Source: Cymbidium sinense
Taxonomy: Eukaryota > Streptophyta > Magnoliopsida > Asparagales > Orchidaceae
Length of the DNA stretch: 64,000 bases
Assembly (NCBI GenBank): GCA_021442155.1
Contig: CM038225.1
Location: 84,828,925 to 84,892,924 of the forward strand
Reading direction: 5' to 3'
The first letter of the stretch is position 1. Every line of letters begins with the position of its first letter. The translations under genes were made by a program, and so were the position numbers. The notes under the pieces were generated by a model that was given only the letters and a program-made list of their open reading frames with translations, was not told where the DNA came from and did no database searches. This document shows positions 35,524 through 46,700 of this stretch, piece after piece.

Positions 35524-35961
35524 TTTTTTTTTAACAGGGAACAACTTCAGAGTCAACATTTCTTATTTTTGATTTCATCAACCAAGTAACACACCAAATT
35601 TTCTAAGAGACAAGTGACGACATAAATAAAAATGAGCATGCATAGAACAAATCAAAAACCCAAGATAACTAGAAACATCTCTACTATGAAGACATAATTC
35701 CATAAGTAGTAGACCAGATAGGTCATTCTTGGTTTTCTAGTTCCCAGAACCTCGACCTCTCGGTGGCGGAAGCATATCGATCTCTCCCTCCCTGCTACCT
35801 GTAATTCTTCCCACCTCCATAACCACCACTACTCTGACCACCACATCCATTGACACCAGCCTCCAGATCCCCCACCACCACTACGATAGCATTTCGACTT
35901 GCCACCACGCGATCTAGGCCGGGCAGGTTGACTGATCTTCCTACCAGGTTCCCATTCTTAA
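35524..35961 (-). pseudogene. 5'-truncated retrocopy of a glycine-rich RNA-binding protein mRNA, copy 2
   Basis: The minus strand begins at 'AAGAATGGGAACC', at the same mRNA position as copy 1, then has RSG/GGGGSGG-type glycine-rich coding sequence with frame breaks. It ends with the same 3' UTR (TGGTGTGTTACTTGGTTGATG and GTTGACTCTGAAGTTG-like parts) and an A-run at about 35532-35524, followed by CCAAAAACCCTAAACC. It is the most decayed of the three long copies in its RRM end. The flanking satellite (GGTTTATTTTTTAATTTATTTAGTTACTTTAG at about 36001-36033) matches the flank of copies 1 and 3, so it arose by duplication of a unit that already held the retrocopy. Confidence 0.82.
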
Positions 35962-37165
35962 GGTTTAGGCTTAAGTTTAGGCTTATTAGGTTTTAGGGTT
36001 TAGGTTTATTTTTTAATTTATTTAGTTACTTTAGATTTAGGTTTGGGATTTAGGGTTTAGGGTTTAGGGTTTATGGTTTGGGTTTATGGTTTGGGTTTAT
36101 GGTTTAAGGTTTAGGGTTTAGGGTTTATGCTTTTAGGGTTTAGGGTTTATGGTTAGGGTTTAAGGTTATAGGTTTAGGATTTAGGGTTTATGGTTCTTTT
36201 TTAAATTAGGTAAACCTGTAGGTTTATGTTTATTTAGTTTATTTTTAATTTAATTTATTTAATTTTATTTTATTTTTTATTTAGGTTTAATTTTTATTTT
36301 TATTTACTTTAGTTTATTTATTCTAAATTTATTTATTTTAGTTTAGGGTTTTTATTTTAGTCTATTTTCTAGTTTTAGGTTTAGGTTTATTTTTTAGTTT
36401 AGTTTTATTTTTATTTTATTTTTTAGGTTTGGTTTTATTTTTTACTTTTAGGTTTAGGTTTAGGTTTTTATTTTATTTTTTTAGTTTTAAGTTTTAGGTT
36501 TTTCTTTTTAGATTTATTTTTAAGTTTTATTTTTTGTTTAGGTTTTCATTTATTTTTAGTTTATTTTATTTTATTTTATTTAGTTAGGTTTTAGGTTTAC
36601 GTTTAGTTTATTTTAGGTTTCGATTTTGGTTGTATTTATTTTCATTCAGTTTTTAGTTAAGGTTTACTTTATTTTGATTTTAGGTTTAGGTTTCTTTTTT
36701 TTAGTTTAGGGTTTAGGTTTTATTTTTTATTTATTTTTAGGTTTATTTTTTTGGTTTAGAAATTTATTTAGTTTTTATTATATCTTATTTTATGTTTATT
36801 TTATTTTTATTTTAGGTTTAGTATTTATTTTATTTAGGTATTTCATTTTTTAGTTTAATTTAGGTTTTTATTTATTTTATTTTAATTTAGTTTTTGTTTT
36901 TATTTTATTTTATTTTTAGGTTTTGGTTTAGGTTTTAGTTTTATTTTATTTTTTATTTTATTTTATTTTGGTTTAAGTTTTATTTATTTATTTTACTTTT
37001 AGGTTTTATTTAGTTTAGGTTTAGGGTTTTAGCCTTTTAGGGTTTAGGGGTTAGGGTTTATGGTTTAGGTTTTTGGGTTTAGGGTTTAGGGTTTATGGTT
37101 TAGGGTTTAGGGTTTAGGTTTTAGGTTTATGGTTCAGGTTTTAGTTTAGAGTTTAGGGTTTTTGG
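35962..37165 (+). repeat. Degenerate telomere-like satellite, block 5 (between GR-RBP copies 2 and 3)
   Basis: About 1.2 kb of G-rich and T-rich satellite with one signature site at about 36203 (AAATTAGGTAAACCTGTAGG). Together with the adjacent retrocopy it forms one unit of about 1.64 kb, the distance between the poly(A) ends of copies 2 and 3. No gene is present. Confidence 0.9.
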
Positions 37166-37632
37166 TTTTTTTTAATAGAAAACAAATTCATATTCAACAT
37201 TTCTTCTTTTTGATTTCATCAACCAAGTAACACACCAAGTTTTCTAAGACATAAGCGACAACATAAATAAACAATGAGCTCGCATTGAGCAAATGAAAAG
37301 CCCTACTTAACTAGAACAATCTCTACTGTAAAGGAACAGTTCCATAAGTAGCAGATTTGATCGACAGTTCTTCAATGTCTCTAGTTTCCATCAGAACCAC
37401 ACCAACCTTTGGTTTAGTAGGATCCACAATCATATCCCTTATCTTTCCCTCTGTCACTACTCTCGCTTCCATAACCACCACTGATCTGACCACCACCTTC
37501 ACATCCACCAGCACCTCCAGATCCCCCACCACCACTATGATAACTGTCGCCTCTGCCTTCACCTCCACCGTTAGTTCTAGACTGAGTCTGGTTAACAATG
37601 ATGTTCCCGCAATCAAGGTTTTATCCATTCTT
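37166..37632 (-). pseudogene. 5'-truncated retrocopy of a glycine-rich RNA-binding protein mRNA, copy 3
   Basis: The frame after the truncation reads NG, stop, NLDCGNIIVNQTQSR, the end of an RRM, then a glycine-rich tail with SGGGGSGGAGG, GGGQISGGYG and ESSDRG. A premature stop follows GSY, and the final segment GCGSDGN ends at a stop replacing Trp of copy 1's DGNW. The frame is otherwise continuous for about 70 residues, so it is the best preserved copy in reading frame. The 3' UTR and the A-run (37173-37166) precede CCAAAAACCCTAAAC. The 5' joint GAATGG/CCCTAA is the same as in copy 1. Confidence 0.85.
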
Positions 37633-38895
37633 AGGGTTTAGGTTTATTTTCTAGTTTATTTAGTTACTTTAGGTTTAGGTATAGGGTTTGGGGTTTAGGG
37701 TTTAGGGTTTGGGTTTAGGGTTTAGGGTTTTATGTTTTATGCTTTTAGGGTTTAGGGTTTAGGGTTAGGGTTTAGGTTTTAGTGTTTAGCCTTTAGGGTT
37801 TAGGTTTAGTTTAGGGTTTAGAGTTCAAGGTTTAGGGTTTATGGTTTAGGGTTTAGGTTTTTAGTGTTTAGGGTTTAGGGTTTAGGGTTTAGGGTTTAGG
37901 GTTTAGGCTTTTAGGGTTTAGGGTTTAGGGTTTAGGATTTAGGATTTTAGGTTTTAGGGTTTAGGGTTAGAGTTTTGGGTTTAGGGTTTTAAGGTTTAGG
38001 GTTTAGGGTTGTAGATTTAGGGTTTAGGATTTATGGTTAGTTTTAGGGTTTAGGGTTTATGGTTAAGGTTTTTATTTTTTACTTATTTTTTATTTCTTTA
38101 TTTTTTTATTTTGTTTAAAATTAAGTAAATTGGTATGTTTAGGTTTATTTGGTTTATTTAGCTTATTTTATATTTATTTTATTTTATTTTATTTTTTATT
38201 TTTATTTATGTTTATTTTTGTTTTTATTTATTTATATTTTTTAGTTTAGTTTTATTTTTATTTTATTTTTTAGGTTTCAGCTTTATTTTAAATTTTTAGG
38301 TGTAGGTTTAGATTTTTATTTTATTTTTTTAGGTTTAGGTTTTAGATTTTTTACTTTAGGTTTATTTTTAGGTTTTATTTTTTTACTTTAGGTTTATGTT
38401 TATTTTTAGTTTATTTTATTTTATTTTATTTAGGTTTAGGTTTAGGTTTTTTATTTTAGTTTATTTAAGTTTAGTTTTAGGTTTATTTTATTTTTATTTT
38501 AGGTTTAGGTTTTTTTTTCTTTTTAGTTTAGGGTTTAGCTTTTTTTATTTTAGGTTTTATTTTTAAGTTTATTTTTTAGGTTTATATTTTTATTTAGTTT
38601 TTTATTTTATTTTATTTTAGGTTTATTTTTTTTATTTTAGGTTTAATTTTTATTTTATTTCAGCTTTTTATTTTTTAGTTTAGTTTAAGTTTTTATTTAA
38701 TTTATTATAGTTTAGATTTTTTTTTAGTTTTTTTTAGGTTTAGGTTTAAGTTTTAGTTTTAATTTATTATATTTTTTTATATTATTTTGGTGAGGTTTTT
38801 TATTTATTTTATTTTTATGTTTTATTTAGTTTAGGTTTAGCTTTTTAGCTTTTTAGGGTGTAGGGTTAATTTAGTGTTAGTTTAGGGTTTAAGAG
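37633..38895 (+). repeat. Degenerate telomere-like satellite, block 6
   Basis: The stretch starts with the AGTTTATTTAGTTACTTTAGG flank common to the GR-RBP copies, then has a very G-rich zone at 37680-38060 and a signature site at about 38118 (AAATTAAGTAAATTGGTATG). T-rich sequence follows up to the poly(A) of LINE D. No gene is present. Confidence 0.92.
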
Positions 38896-40770
38896 TTTTT
38901 TTTAGGAAAATTAGGGGAATTTTATTGCCACAAAGAAAAAGTACAAAGTCCTTAGAGGAGTAAATCTCTAAACTAATGCTCAAAGAGCAACTATAAGTCC
39001 TAAAGAGATAAACCCCCTAACTATTACAATAATCTATGAAAAAAATAACAAAAATAAAAGCACAACCAAATCAGCAACAACAACTAATCCATGTGCGCAA
39101 CAGCAATATCCACTAGGTCCTTTTGATACCAGCAAGATCCACTTGCAAGATTCTCCCAACCTATAAAAGAAATCTACATACTACAATTAAACAAACATAA
39201 AGAGTATAAGCAAAGAAAAAGTAAAGAAAAGGCTCGGGCTTAGTTACAATCTTCTTAAGGAGCAACACTATATGTAAGCATTCAAACTTCTGAATAAGGG
39301 TTACAATTACATATAGTGATACTAGCCAAAATAATATAGAAAGAGAAACATCAAGGCGATCATTTCCATACTGCTTGTAGCCCATCATCCCAAGTCCATC
39401 ATCCTACAAGGCTACAAACTCCTCCAAGCAGTAGACATAATAGCCAACCATAAAGCCACCAAAATAAATATGCCCAATAAGGCAGAAAATCAACCAACCA
39501 TCAGGGACAATAATAGTACAGTAGAAACACCACCAAAGAGGAATAGTAACATCAAAGGGAGCAAGCATCATGACCTTAACAACACAAACCAGAAAAAACC
39601 AAGACCAAAAACAAAATATACAAGAGCTCATGTCCTCCATAAGCAAACAGGAAAGGCAACAAGGTTGTCACCCAAACTAGAAAAAGGGAAGCAGTAGCAA
39701 CCAAAAGAGGAGAACCATAGCAAGAGCAAGCCAACCAGCATGTCACCAATAGAGCAAGAAAGAAAGGCCAAAATAGCCACCGATCCAACCAACCTAGCTC
39801 AGCCAACATAGCCTCCTAGTCAACCACCACAGTAGCAGAAAATCCAAATCAGCGAAAAGACCAACAACATCCATCATGCAAAAACCACCGAGGACAACCA
39901 GGAAAAGGGTAGAAGCAAACAACAACATCCACCAAACCCAACCAAAGTAGTAGAAATTTTGATCCAGCTGAGGTGAATATCCAGCCAAAAATAAAATGGA
40001 GCAAAGATCGGTAAGATCAACTAAAAGCCATCCATCAGGAGCAGCAGTAGTACAACAGGAACACCACCAAAGCCAACGGTAAAAAGAGCAAAAATATCAA
40101 TGAGTGTAAGCATCATAACCATAGCCAAGTTAGCCACCAATACACCAAACCAAGTCAGCAGATCCCAAAGAAAAATAATAGCTACTAAATAGCCATCAAC
40201 CAGGCAACCAAAAATAACAACAAAAACAAATGTAGTTGTAGCCAAGAGAGGAAGACCATTAAGTGAAGAGGCCAAAACTAGAACCAAAAGAAACAAATCC
40301 AAACCAGCAAAAATAACTACCAAAACCCAATTCAAAAAAAGAAGAAATAATTATCAACAAATAACCTCCACCTTGCCAAATCAATTTAGACCACCATAGC
40401 GGTCCCTCGATGCCATCAGCGAATCGGATAAACCATAACACCACCCATCCAACTTGACCCACTTGAGCCAACCCAACAACCACCGGTAGAAAATCCAACT
40501 CAATTAAGGAAGCAACCAGCCTAGAATATGGCAAATCCCATACATAAAATAGTAGGAAAAGCCATCAGCCAAATGAAAGTAAACAAAAACAACCAAGCAA
40601 CAATAATCATCAAGACAGGAAAACAGCATCCACCAGGCTATAAAAACATAAACAACCTAGGAAAAAGAATAGGAACCACTAGGTAGCAACCACCAAGCCA
40701 ACCTAAAAGAAAGAGGTCAAAAACAAAACCCAGCACAGGCTCAAGAGTGAAAATAAGAAAATGGCCACAA
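38896..40770 (-). other. LINE D 3' region with internal repeats
   Basis: This part lies downstream of the RNase H end and is very long for a LINE 3' UTR. The strand read as mRNA is T-rich, so its open frames (for example 40021-40335, 39404-39646, 39576-39809) give hydrophobic peptides, probably as a result of composition. It is internally repetitive: the block around 39480-39580 recurs at about 40010-40110, and the block around 39690 recurs near 40235, a spacing of about 530-545 bp. The last 300 bases (38904-39200) are related to 46709-47030 of LINE E, including a VTKPEPFLY/VTKPKPVL segment. Confidence 0.7.
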
Positions 40771-43700
40771 TCAAAAGAGGGTATAACAAAGGGGAACCAA
40801 AAGCAATAGCTCATCAAATACCAATAGAAAAAACCAATTATAAATGAGATAAGGTAATCTAGTGTTATCAGTTGACCAAACCCTTAAAAGTTTAGATAAA
40901 GTTTGATTGTCAACTAAAGTGAAACCAGTTAAGTTAGCACCTAAAGTATTCAAGAAATCAGCACAAGCATTACCTTCACGAAGGATATGAGAAATTTTAT
41001 AACAAACTTGACAAAGAATATTTTTAGTATGATTGAGAAGAAAAAATAAATCAGCATTTCCTGTTATATTAGAGTTTAGCATGTTAAAAAGCAAGAGCTC
41101 ATCAACTTCAATCCATATGTTGAGGAAACCTTTATTCAAATAAATTTCAATAGTTTCATTGGCAGCCATAAGCTCAACATAGATAACATAATAGGCTTTG
41201 AAAGGATTGGCAAAACACAAATGACAGTACCTTTAGAATTCCTAAGAATACCACCACATCCATATTTATTCGAAGTAATAGAACCATTAGTATTCACTTT
41301 AATCAAAATTTCTTTGGGTTTGATCCAATGAATAATCCTAGCTCTTTTATAAGAGTCAACATCAAACAGAATGATACCCAATTTTTAAGCCACAAATTTA
41401 TAGCCTATAAAATGAATGTTACTAATAAGATTGGCATTAAACAGAGCTTGAAATTTTTTTCTTTGGTTCTAGCTAGGATCCTTTTATGGCTCATAGGAAG
41501 TCTACAATATTTAGCATCATTTCTATCCATCCAAATGAATTAGATAAGGATAATAGCAACTAGTACAATGATATGACCTTTCATAGTTTTTTGGAAATAA
41601 ACTTGAAGAAGTTCATATATGGAAAGAGAGCCATGAAAGTAGTTGGTATAAAATTAATCTTCTTACTATAACCATAATTTAGAAGCAATAGCACCATTGA
41701 CAAAAACATGATTAACATTTTCAATATGAAAGAAACAATAACACTTTGAAGGCAAATAAAACCCTTTATTCCAGAGCAAAATGTCCATAAAAATAAAGTT
41801 ATTCAAAAACCTCCAAGCTAAAACCTAATAAGAAATGGGAATGATATTGTTCCAAAGTTTAATGAAAACATTAGAGGAGTTTTGCTTATCTCTAATAAAA
41901 TTCCAATCCTCTTTAAGAACAAAATCGCCATTGTAAGAAAGCTTAAAGAGAATTTGGTCAGGTTTGTTAGAGAAAATAAGGATATTTATAAAGTTATCTA
42001 AAAGAGAAATAAGGATATAATTGTCAAGTTTATTTTCATTCCAAGTGTTGTTATGCCAGAAAGAGTTAACTTTGATAGCTGCAGTAGAGTGGGTAGATAA
42101 AAATAAGTCAATAGACCCATTACCAATCCAATTGTCTAGCCAAAAGAAAGAAGAATTGGATTGAATACCCCAACATATTAAGGGTTCAGCAACCCATTTA
42201 ATAGAGTAAAGCCTTTCCAAATCAGAGAGTCAGCAAATTTATAAGCACAAATAAGAGGGTGTTTACCTTGGAAATATTATTTCATCATAAAATTATCCCA
42301 AAGGCTATCATTCTTTCTAAAATTCCACCAGAGCTTATGAGAGAAGGCATTTATAGCTTCATGAATCCGTTTGCAAATGAGACCACCTTCACCCAAGGGA
42401 CCACAACATTTATGCCAGGAAGTCCAATGCATTCTTTTAGTAGAATTATTGGATCCCCAAAAAAATTTATTAAGCAAGCAATCAATTCTGATAAGAGTAG
42501 CATTAGTGGGGATAACAATTTGAATCAAATAATGAGGCATTGAATTGAGAGTGCTTTTAAGAGTGATCCTACCACCAAAGAAAAGTAAATGAAATTTCTA
42601 AACAGAAATTTTATTTAAAATTTTTTGAATTAACTCATAAAAGAGATGGGATCATTTTGGGACATTTAAAGAAGCACCCAAGTACTTAAGAGGAAGGTCT
42701 TGATGTTTAAAGTCAGTGATATGGAGGATTTAATTAATTTTATTATTGGAGATTCTTAAAGAAGTAATAAAATAGCTTTTATTATCATTAATAGATATAC
42801 CACTTTCTCTACCAAATTTATTTAAAAAAATCTTGAGATTCTTGATATGATGAATATAAGCATTGCAAAAAATAATGAAATCATCTGCAAATCTTAAATG
42901 AGAAATAGGAAGACCACCAAGAGTTTTGTAATACATACTAGCATTGTTTAAGAATAGATCATTGATGCTCTTAGATAAGTACTCAACAGCAATAATAAAT
43001 AAGGTAGGAGTTAGAGGATCCCTTTATCTTAGGCCATGGGAAGAAAGAAAGAAGCCCAAGGCTTCCCCATTAACCAAATTGAAAACTAGGCATTATTAAT
43101 ACATTTTTTAATAAGAATGATAAATTTATCATAAAACCTAAATAAATTTAGAACATTGATAAGGAAATCCCAAAAGATATTGTCAAAAGCTTTGGTAATA
43201 TCTAATTTGAACAAAATATTGCCACCTCTAGTCTTAGCATCAAATTATGAATTAATTTTTGAGCAAGCAAAATATTATTAGAAATAGATCTACCTCTAAC
43301 AAAACTAGTTTCTTTTAGAGAGATAATCCTATGAAGTAAAGGACTGAGCCTATTGGTTAGAATTTTGGAAATCAGATTATTGAAGAAAGTGCAAAGACTA
43401 ATAGGTCTAACATCACTCCAATAGTCCGGATTATCTTTCTTAGGTATGAGAACAATAGAAGTGCTAGAAAAATATCTAGGAAAAGGATTACCATTAAAAT
43501 ATCAACAACCTCAACCAAAAAATTTTAATAATAAATTTTTTGAAAAAATTAGGTAGTGAAACCCTCCAGACTAGCAACATAATCTATGTTCATGCTATTC
43601 AAAACTTTAAAAATTTCCTCTTCATTAGGTACAATAATAAGAAATCATTGTCATTATTATTTATAATAGAAGGAATCAAGTGTGATTCAGAAATAGCAAC

Positions 43701-44896
43701 TCTTATTAAGCACATTTCTAAAGTAATTAATGGTTGAATCCTTAATATCATTATTCTCTGTAATCCAATCTCCATTATCATCTTTAATTTTTTGAATATT
43801 ATTTAAAGCTTTCTTTTTATTAACTAAAGCATGGAAATATCTAGTATTTATGTCACCATCTGCAATATGTTTGCTAGTAGATTTTTGGCGCCAATAAGCC
43901 TCTTCCATATTTTGAAAATTAACAAGTTTATCTTTCACTTCAGTCAAGTCCTTAATCTTAGTAGGACCAGACATAATAGAGACTTCAAGATCACAAACTA
44001 ATTTTTCTATTTCTTTGATATTAGCAAAAAGGTTTTTAAACCAATGCTTATTCCACAAACCCAGATTTTGTTTAAGTCTTTTAAACTTAAAACAAATTCT
44101 ATTCATCCCAAAAATCAAATTGTCAAGATGTAAGGGAGCTTTCCAATTGTTAGCCACGACATTAAAGAAATTAATATGCTGAATCCACATGTTTTAAAAT
44201 CTAAAATGAGAGAAATTTTTTAATCTATTAGAGTTATGTTTAATAGAAACCAAAAGAGGAGCATGATCTGATAAGGTTTTGCTTAAATTATTGACAGAAG
44301 TAATAGGCCATTGAGTAATCCAATGAGTATTAAAAAGAATCTGGTCCAACTTTTGCCAAAGGCTAGAGTTTTTCCAAGTAAAATTTGAAACCTTAAAGCC
44401 AATATCAATCAAATTGCAATGAAGGATCATATTGGAAAATTTTTCCATGGAAGGAATTTTAGGAGAGCAACCACCGTAAGAGAATAAAATAGTGTTAAAA
44501 TGCCTACCAACAAACCAAGGTTTATTGACAGAGGTAGCAAAATTCTTTAAATTTTCCCAAAGAAGATTTCTCACAGATCTATTATAAGATGCATAGATAA
44601 AAGAGCCCAAAACACAATAGTCACCATAAGATATTTGAGCATTAACAACTTGTTGAAAATCATCAAGAATAGAAGCCTCCACAAAATTATTCAAAACACC
44701 AAATTTTATTACTAACATTAGAGAAAAATTTATTGAAACTGATCATTCTAGCAACATGTTTAATTTTGTTTGCATGAATAAGAGGCTCCAAAACAATAAG
44801 TAAAGAAATATTATGAATACGACAAAGGTTTCTAATATAGTTATGAATAGAGAGGGCACCAATCCCTCTAACATTTCAAACAAGTAAATTAAACAT
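40771..44896 (-). pseudogene. LINE D ORF2 remnant: endonuclease, reverse transcriptase, RNase H
   Basis: The start ATG is at 44896, with MFNLLV, a stop in place of Trp, then NVRGIG; the catalytic Glu region LEPLIH follows at about 44790. The second endonuclease part is open at 44194-44718 (VGRHFNTIL where E has GGDFN, FTWKN, LDQILFN, SDHAPLL). The linker is open at 43687-44190 with HIADGDINTRYFHAL. The RT core at 43000-43500 is frameshifted but keeps FKLDITKAFDN; the FADDFIIF motif is in the frame at 42730-42936. The LLNKFFWGSNN and CCGPLGEGGLICKRI segment is at 42277-42540, the linker at 41825-42220. The RNase H start VNTNGSITSN has Asn for the first catalytic Asp of E's NTDGS; its end HILREGNACADFLNTLGA is at 40771-41220. 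Inactive. Confidence 0.9.
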
Positions 44897-44922
44897 AAGT
44901 AAAAAAAGGGGTTAAGAAAAGG

Positions 44923-46492
44923 TTAATTAAGAGAGGAGAGAGAGGCTGCAGTAGGTCTAGTGTTTTTGGACAATTTGGGAGGGAAGTTTTTAACATTTTT
45001 TTTCTTTTTAGCACTTGGAAACCATTTCCTTTTCTCATAGAATCATCATCCGAGAAGGATTTAGCAACATTTGTCATAGATTTAGTGGAAGTCTCCTGAA
45101 TAGAAGTGAGTTCTCCTTCTTCCAAGCCATTAGAATTTATTAAAGGCAAATGAGCATCGTATAGCGAGGAGCTGAAATAGATTTATTAAGAAGGAAAGTG
45201 TGAACATCAAGCTCTTCTTCTTCAATACCTAGATTATTAGACAAAACCAAATCTTTTTGAGAATATAAATCATCCTGAACTAAAGTAAAGTCAAGTTTTT
45301 CAAACTGAATATCATGAGAAACCAAAGCCATATTCTCCATGGAATTCGAATGACGCATAACATTGATATCCTCATCAATATTTTCAATTAAAGCTATATT
45401 TTCATCAATCAAAATTGGTAAGGATGCGGGGATCGACTTAGAGGAAAAAGAATCATCATCCAAAAGTTTAGAGAAATTATTATTTTCCACATTATAAAAC
45501 TTCAATTCCACAGAAGAAATAAGTGGTAAAATAAGCTTATTAGAAACATTCAATGAATCCTTTTTTTTTCTGAATTAACTTTTTGATATTTAATAGTAGT
45601 CGGCCTAGTGTTAGGAACAATAGTTTCCTTAATAGGAATTTTCTTTTTTAGGTGAGGATGTAGAATGAAACATTCAATTAATATGCCCGTGGAATTTACA
45701 ATGAGAACAAAAAATAGTGAAATTTTCAAAATCAACTTTCTACATATAACCGTAATTTTCAGATCCCAACCAGATTTCTTTGGGGTGTTTCTTAGTAATG
45801 TTTAATTCAACAAGGATTCTAGCCGCAGAAGGTCGAGATTTTGTAGTCGTTGCCTGATCAATTTGCAAAAGCTGACCAAATAAAGCACCCACAGTAAAAA
45901 GCAATTGATGATTAATGAAATGAATTCGCATATTGGTAAGAGAAATCCAAACTGAAAAGATTGGGGATTCTTCTCTAATATCAAATAGTGGAATCCATTT
46001 TAGCAACCTCATTTGGCAATTGAAAGCAAAATAAGAATGATGAGTAAAAACATGAGAGTAATCCAAATCATTTGTTAACTGAATCAAAATATGGCGGGGA
46101 TCAGCTAAACCAATCATAAAAGCACCTAAAAGTTTCAGACACTGAAAGAAAGAGCGAATGCTTTTTAGCCTATGAAGAGTAAACTTTCCAGCCAAAGTAA
46201 ATTCAAATAGCTTAATAAGCTTTTCGACAATCAGATTAGTGCATGTAACCACAATCATGCCTCAAAAAGAAGTCGAAACAAGTTCTAGGGACTCACCTGA
46301 GTAGCTATCCTTACCAGTAAGGATGTCTTTGATTAATTTTGAAGTTGTTGAAGCCAAGGTAGTTGATGTCCTAGTAGTATCCATTGGATCTGTCGAGAAG
46401 ATGCCAAGCCACAACATCACTCCAAGTAAAACACAAAAGTTGCCAGTGGCCATCGATTCCAGAAGGAATCCAGCCAGAATCACACTAAACAA
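44923..46492 (-). pseudogene. LINE D ORF1 remnant (DUF4283-like, zinc knuckle)
   Basis: The N-terminal frame at 46262-46492 starts with MATGN and includes IKDILTGKDSYSGESLE, comparable to IKSFKDALSS of LINE E. The DUF4283-like region is fully open at 45740-46258: KLFEFTLAGKFTLHR, then LLKWIPLFD, VWISLTNMRIHFINHQLL and KHPKEIWLGSENYGYM. The knuckle CSHCKFHGHIN is followed by a one-base loss that shifts the frame before ECFILHP (45550-45735). The acidic C-terminal part is open at 45140-45553 and 44889-45149 and ends at 44923-44925, just upstream of ORF2. This is the best preserved ORF1 middle domain in the window. Confidence 0.85.
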
Positions 46493-46577
46493 CCATCAAA
46501 GGGTGGCCAGAAAGATAAAAATGAGAGGGGAAAAGGTGAATCACCAGAGCACGAGGTCAAGGGCTCAGGCGGAGGAT

Positions 46578-46700
46578 GGGTTTAGGTTAAGGTTTTGGTA
46601 TTTTTAGTTTAGTTTATTTTTTATTTTTTTGTTTATTTTAGGTTTATTTTATTATAAGTTTAGTGTTTAGGTTTCAGGGTTTAGGGTTTGGGGTTTAGGG
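46578..46700 (+). repeat. Short telomere-like spacer between LINE D and LINE E
   Basis: About 120 bases of TTTAGG-type and TTTATTTT-type satellite separate the 5' end of D from the poly(A) of E. The part next to E is G-rich (GGGTTTAGGGTTTGGGGTTTAGGG). The two elements stand head to tail. Confidence 0.9.

Larger units (their letters stand above)
38896..46577 (-). mobile_element. LINE element D: near full-length L1-type element in telomere-like DNA
   Basis: The minus-strand element starts at about 46577 (5' end, ...CCATCCTCCGCCTGAG) and ends with a poly(A) at 38903-38896 followed by CTCTTAAACCCTAAAC. It holds ORF1, ORF2 (endonuclease, RT, linker, RNase H) and a long 3' region of about 1.9 kb. 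Both sides are telomere-like satellite: TTTAGGTTAAGG at the 5' side and CCCTAAAC at the 3' side. Length is about 7.7 kb. It belongs with LINE C to a subfamily distinct from A/B/E, yet has the same orientation. Stops and frameshifts make it inactive. The 3' terminal 130 bases are clearly related to those of LINE E. Confidence 0.9.
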
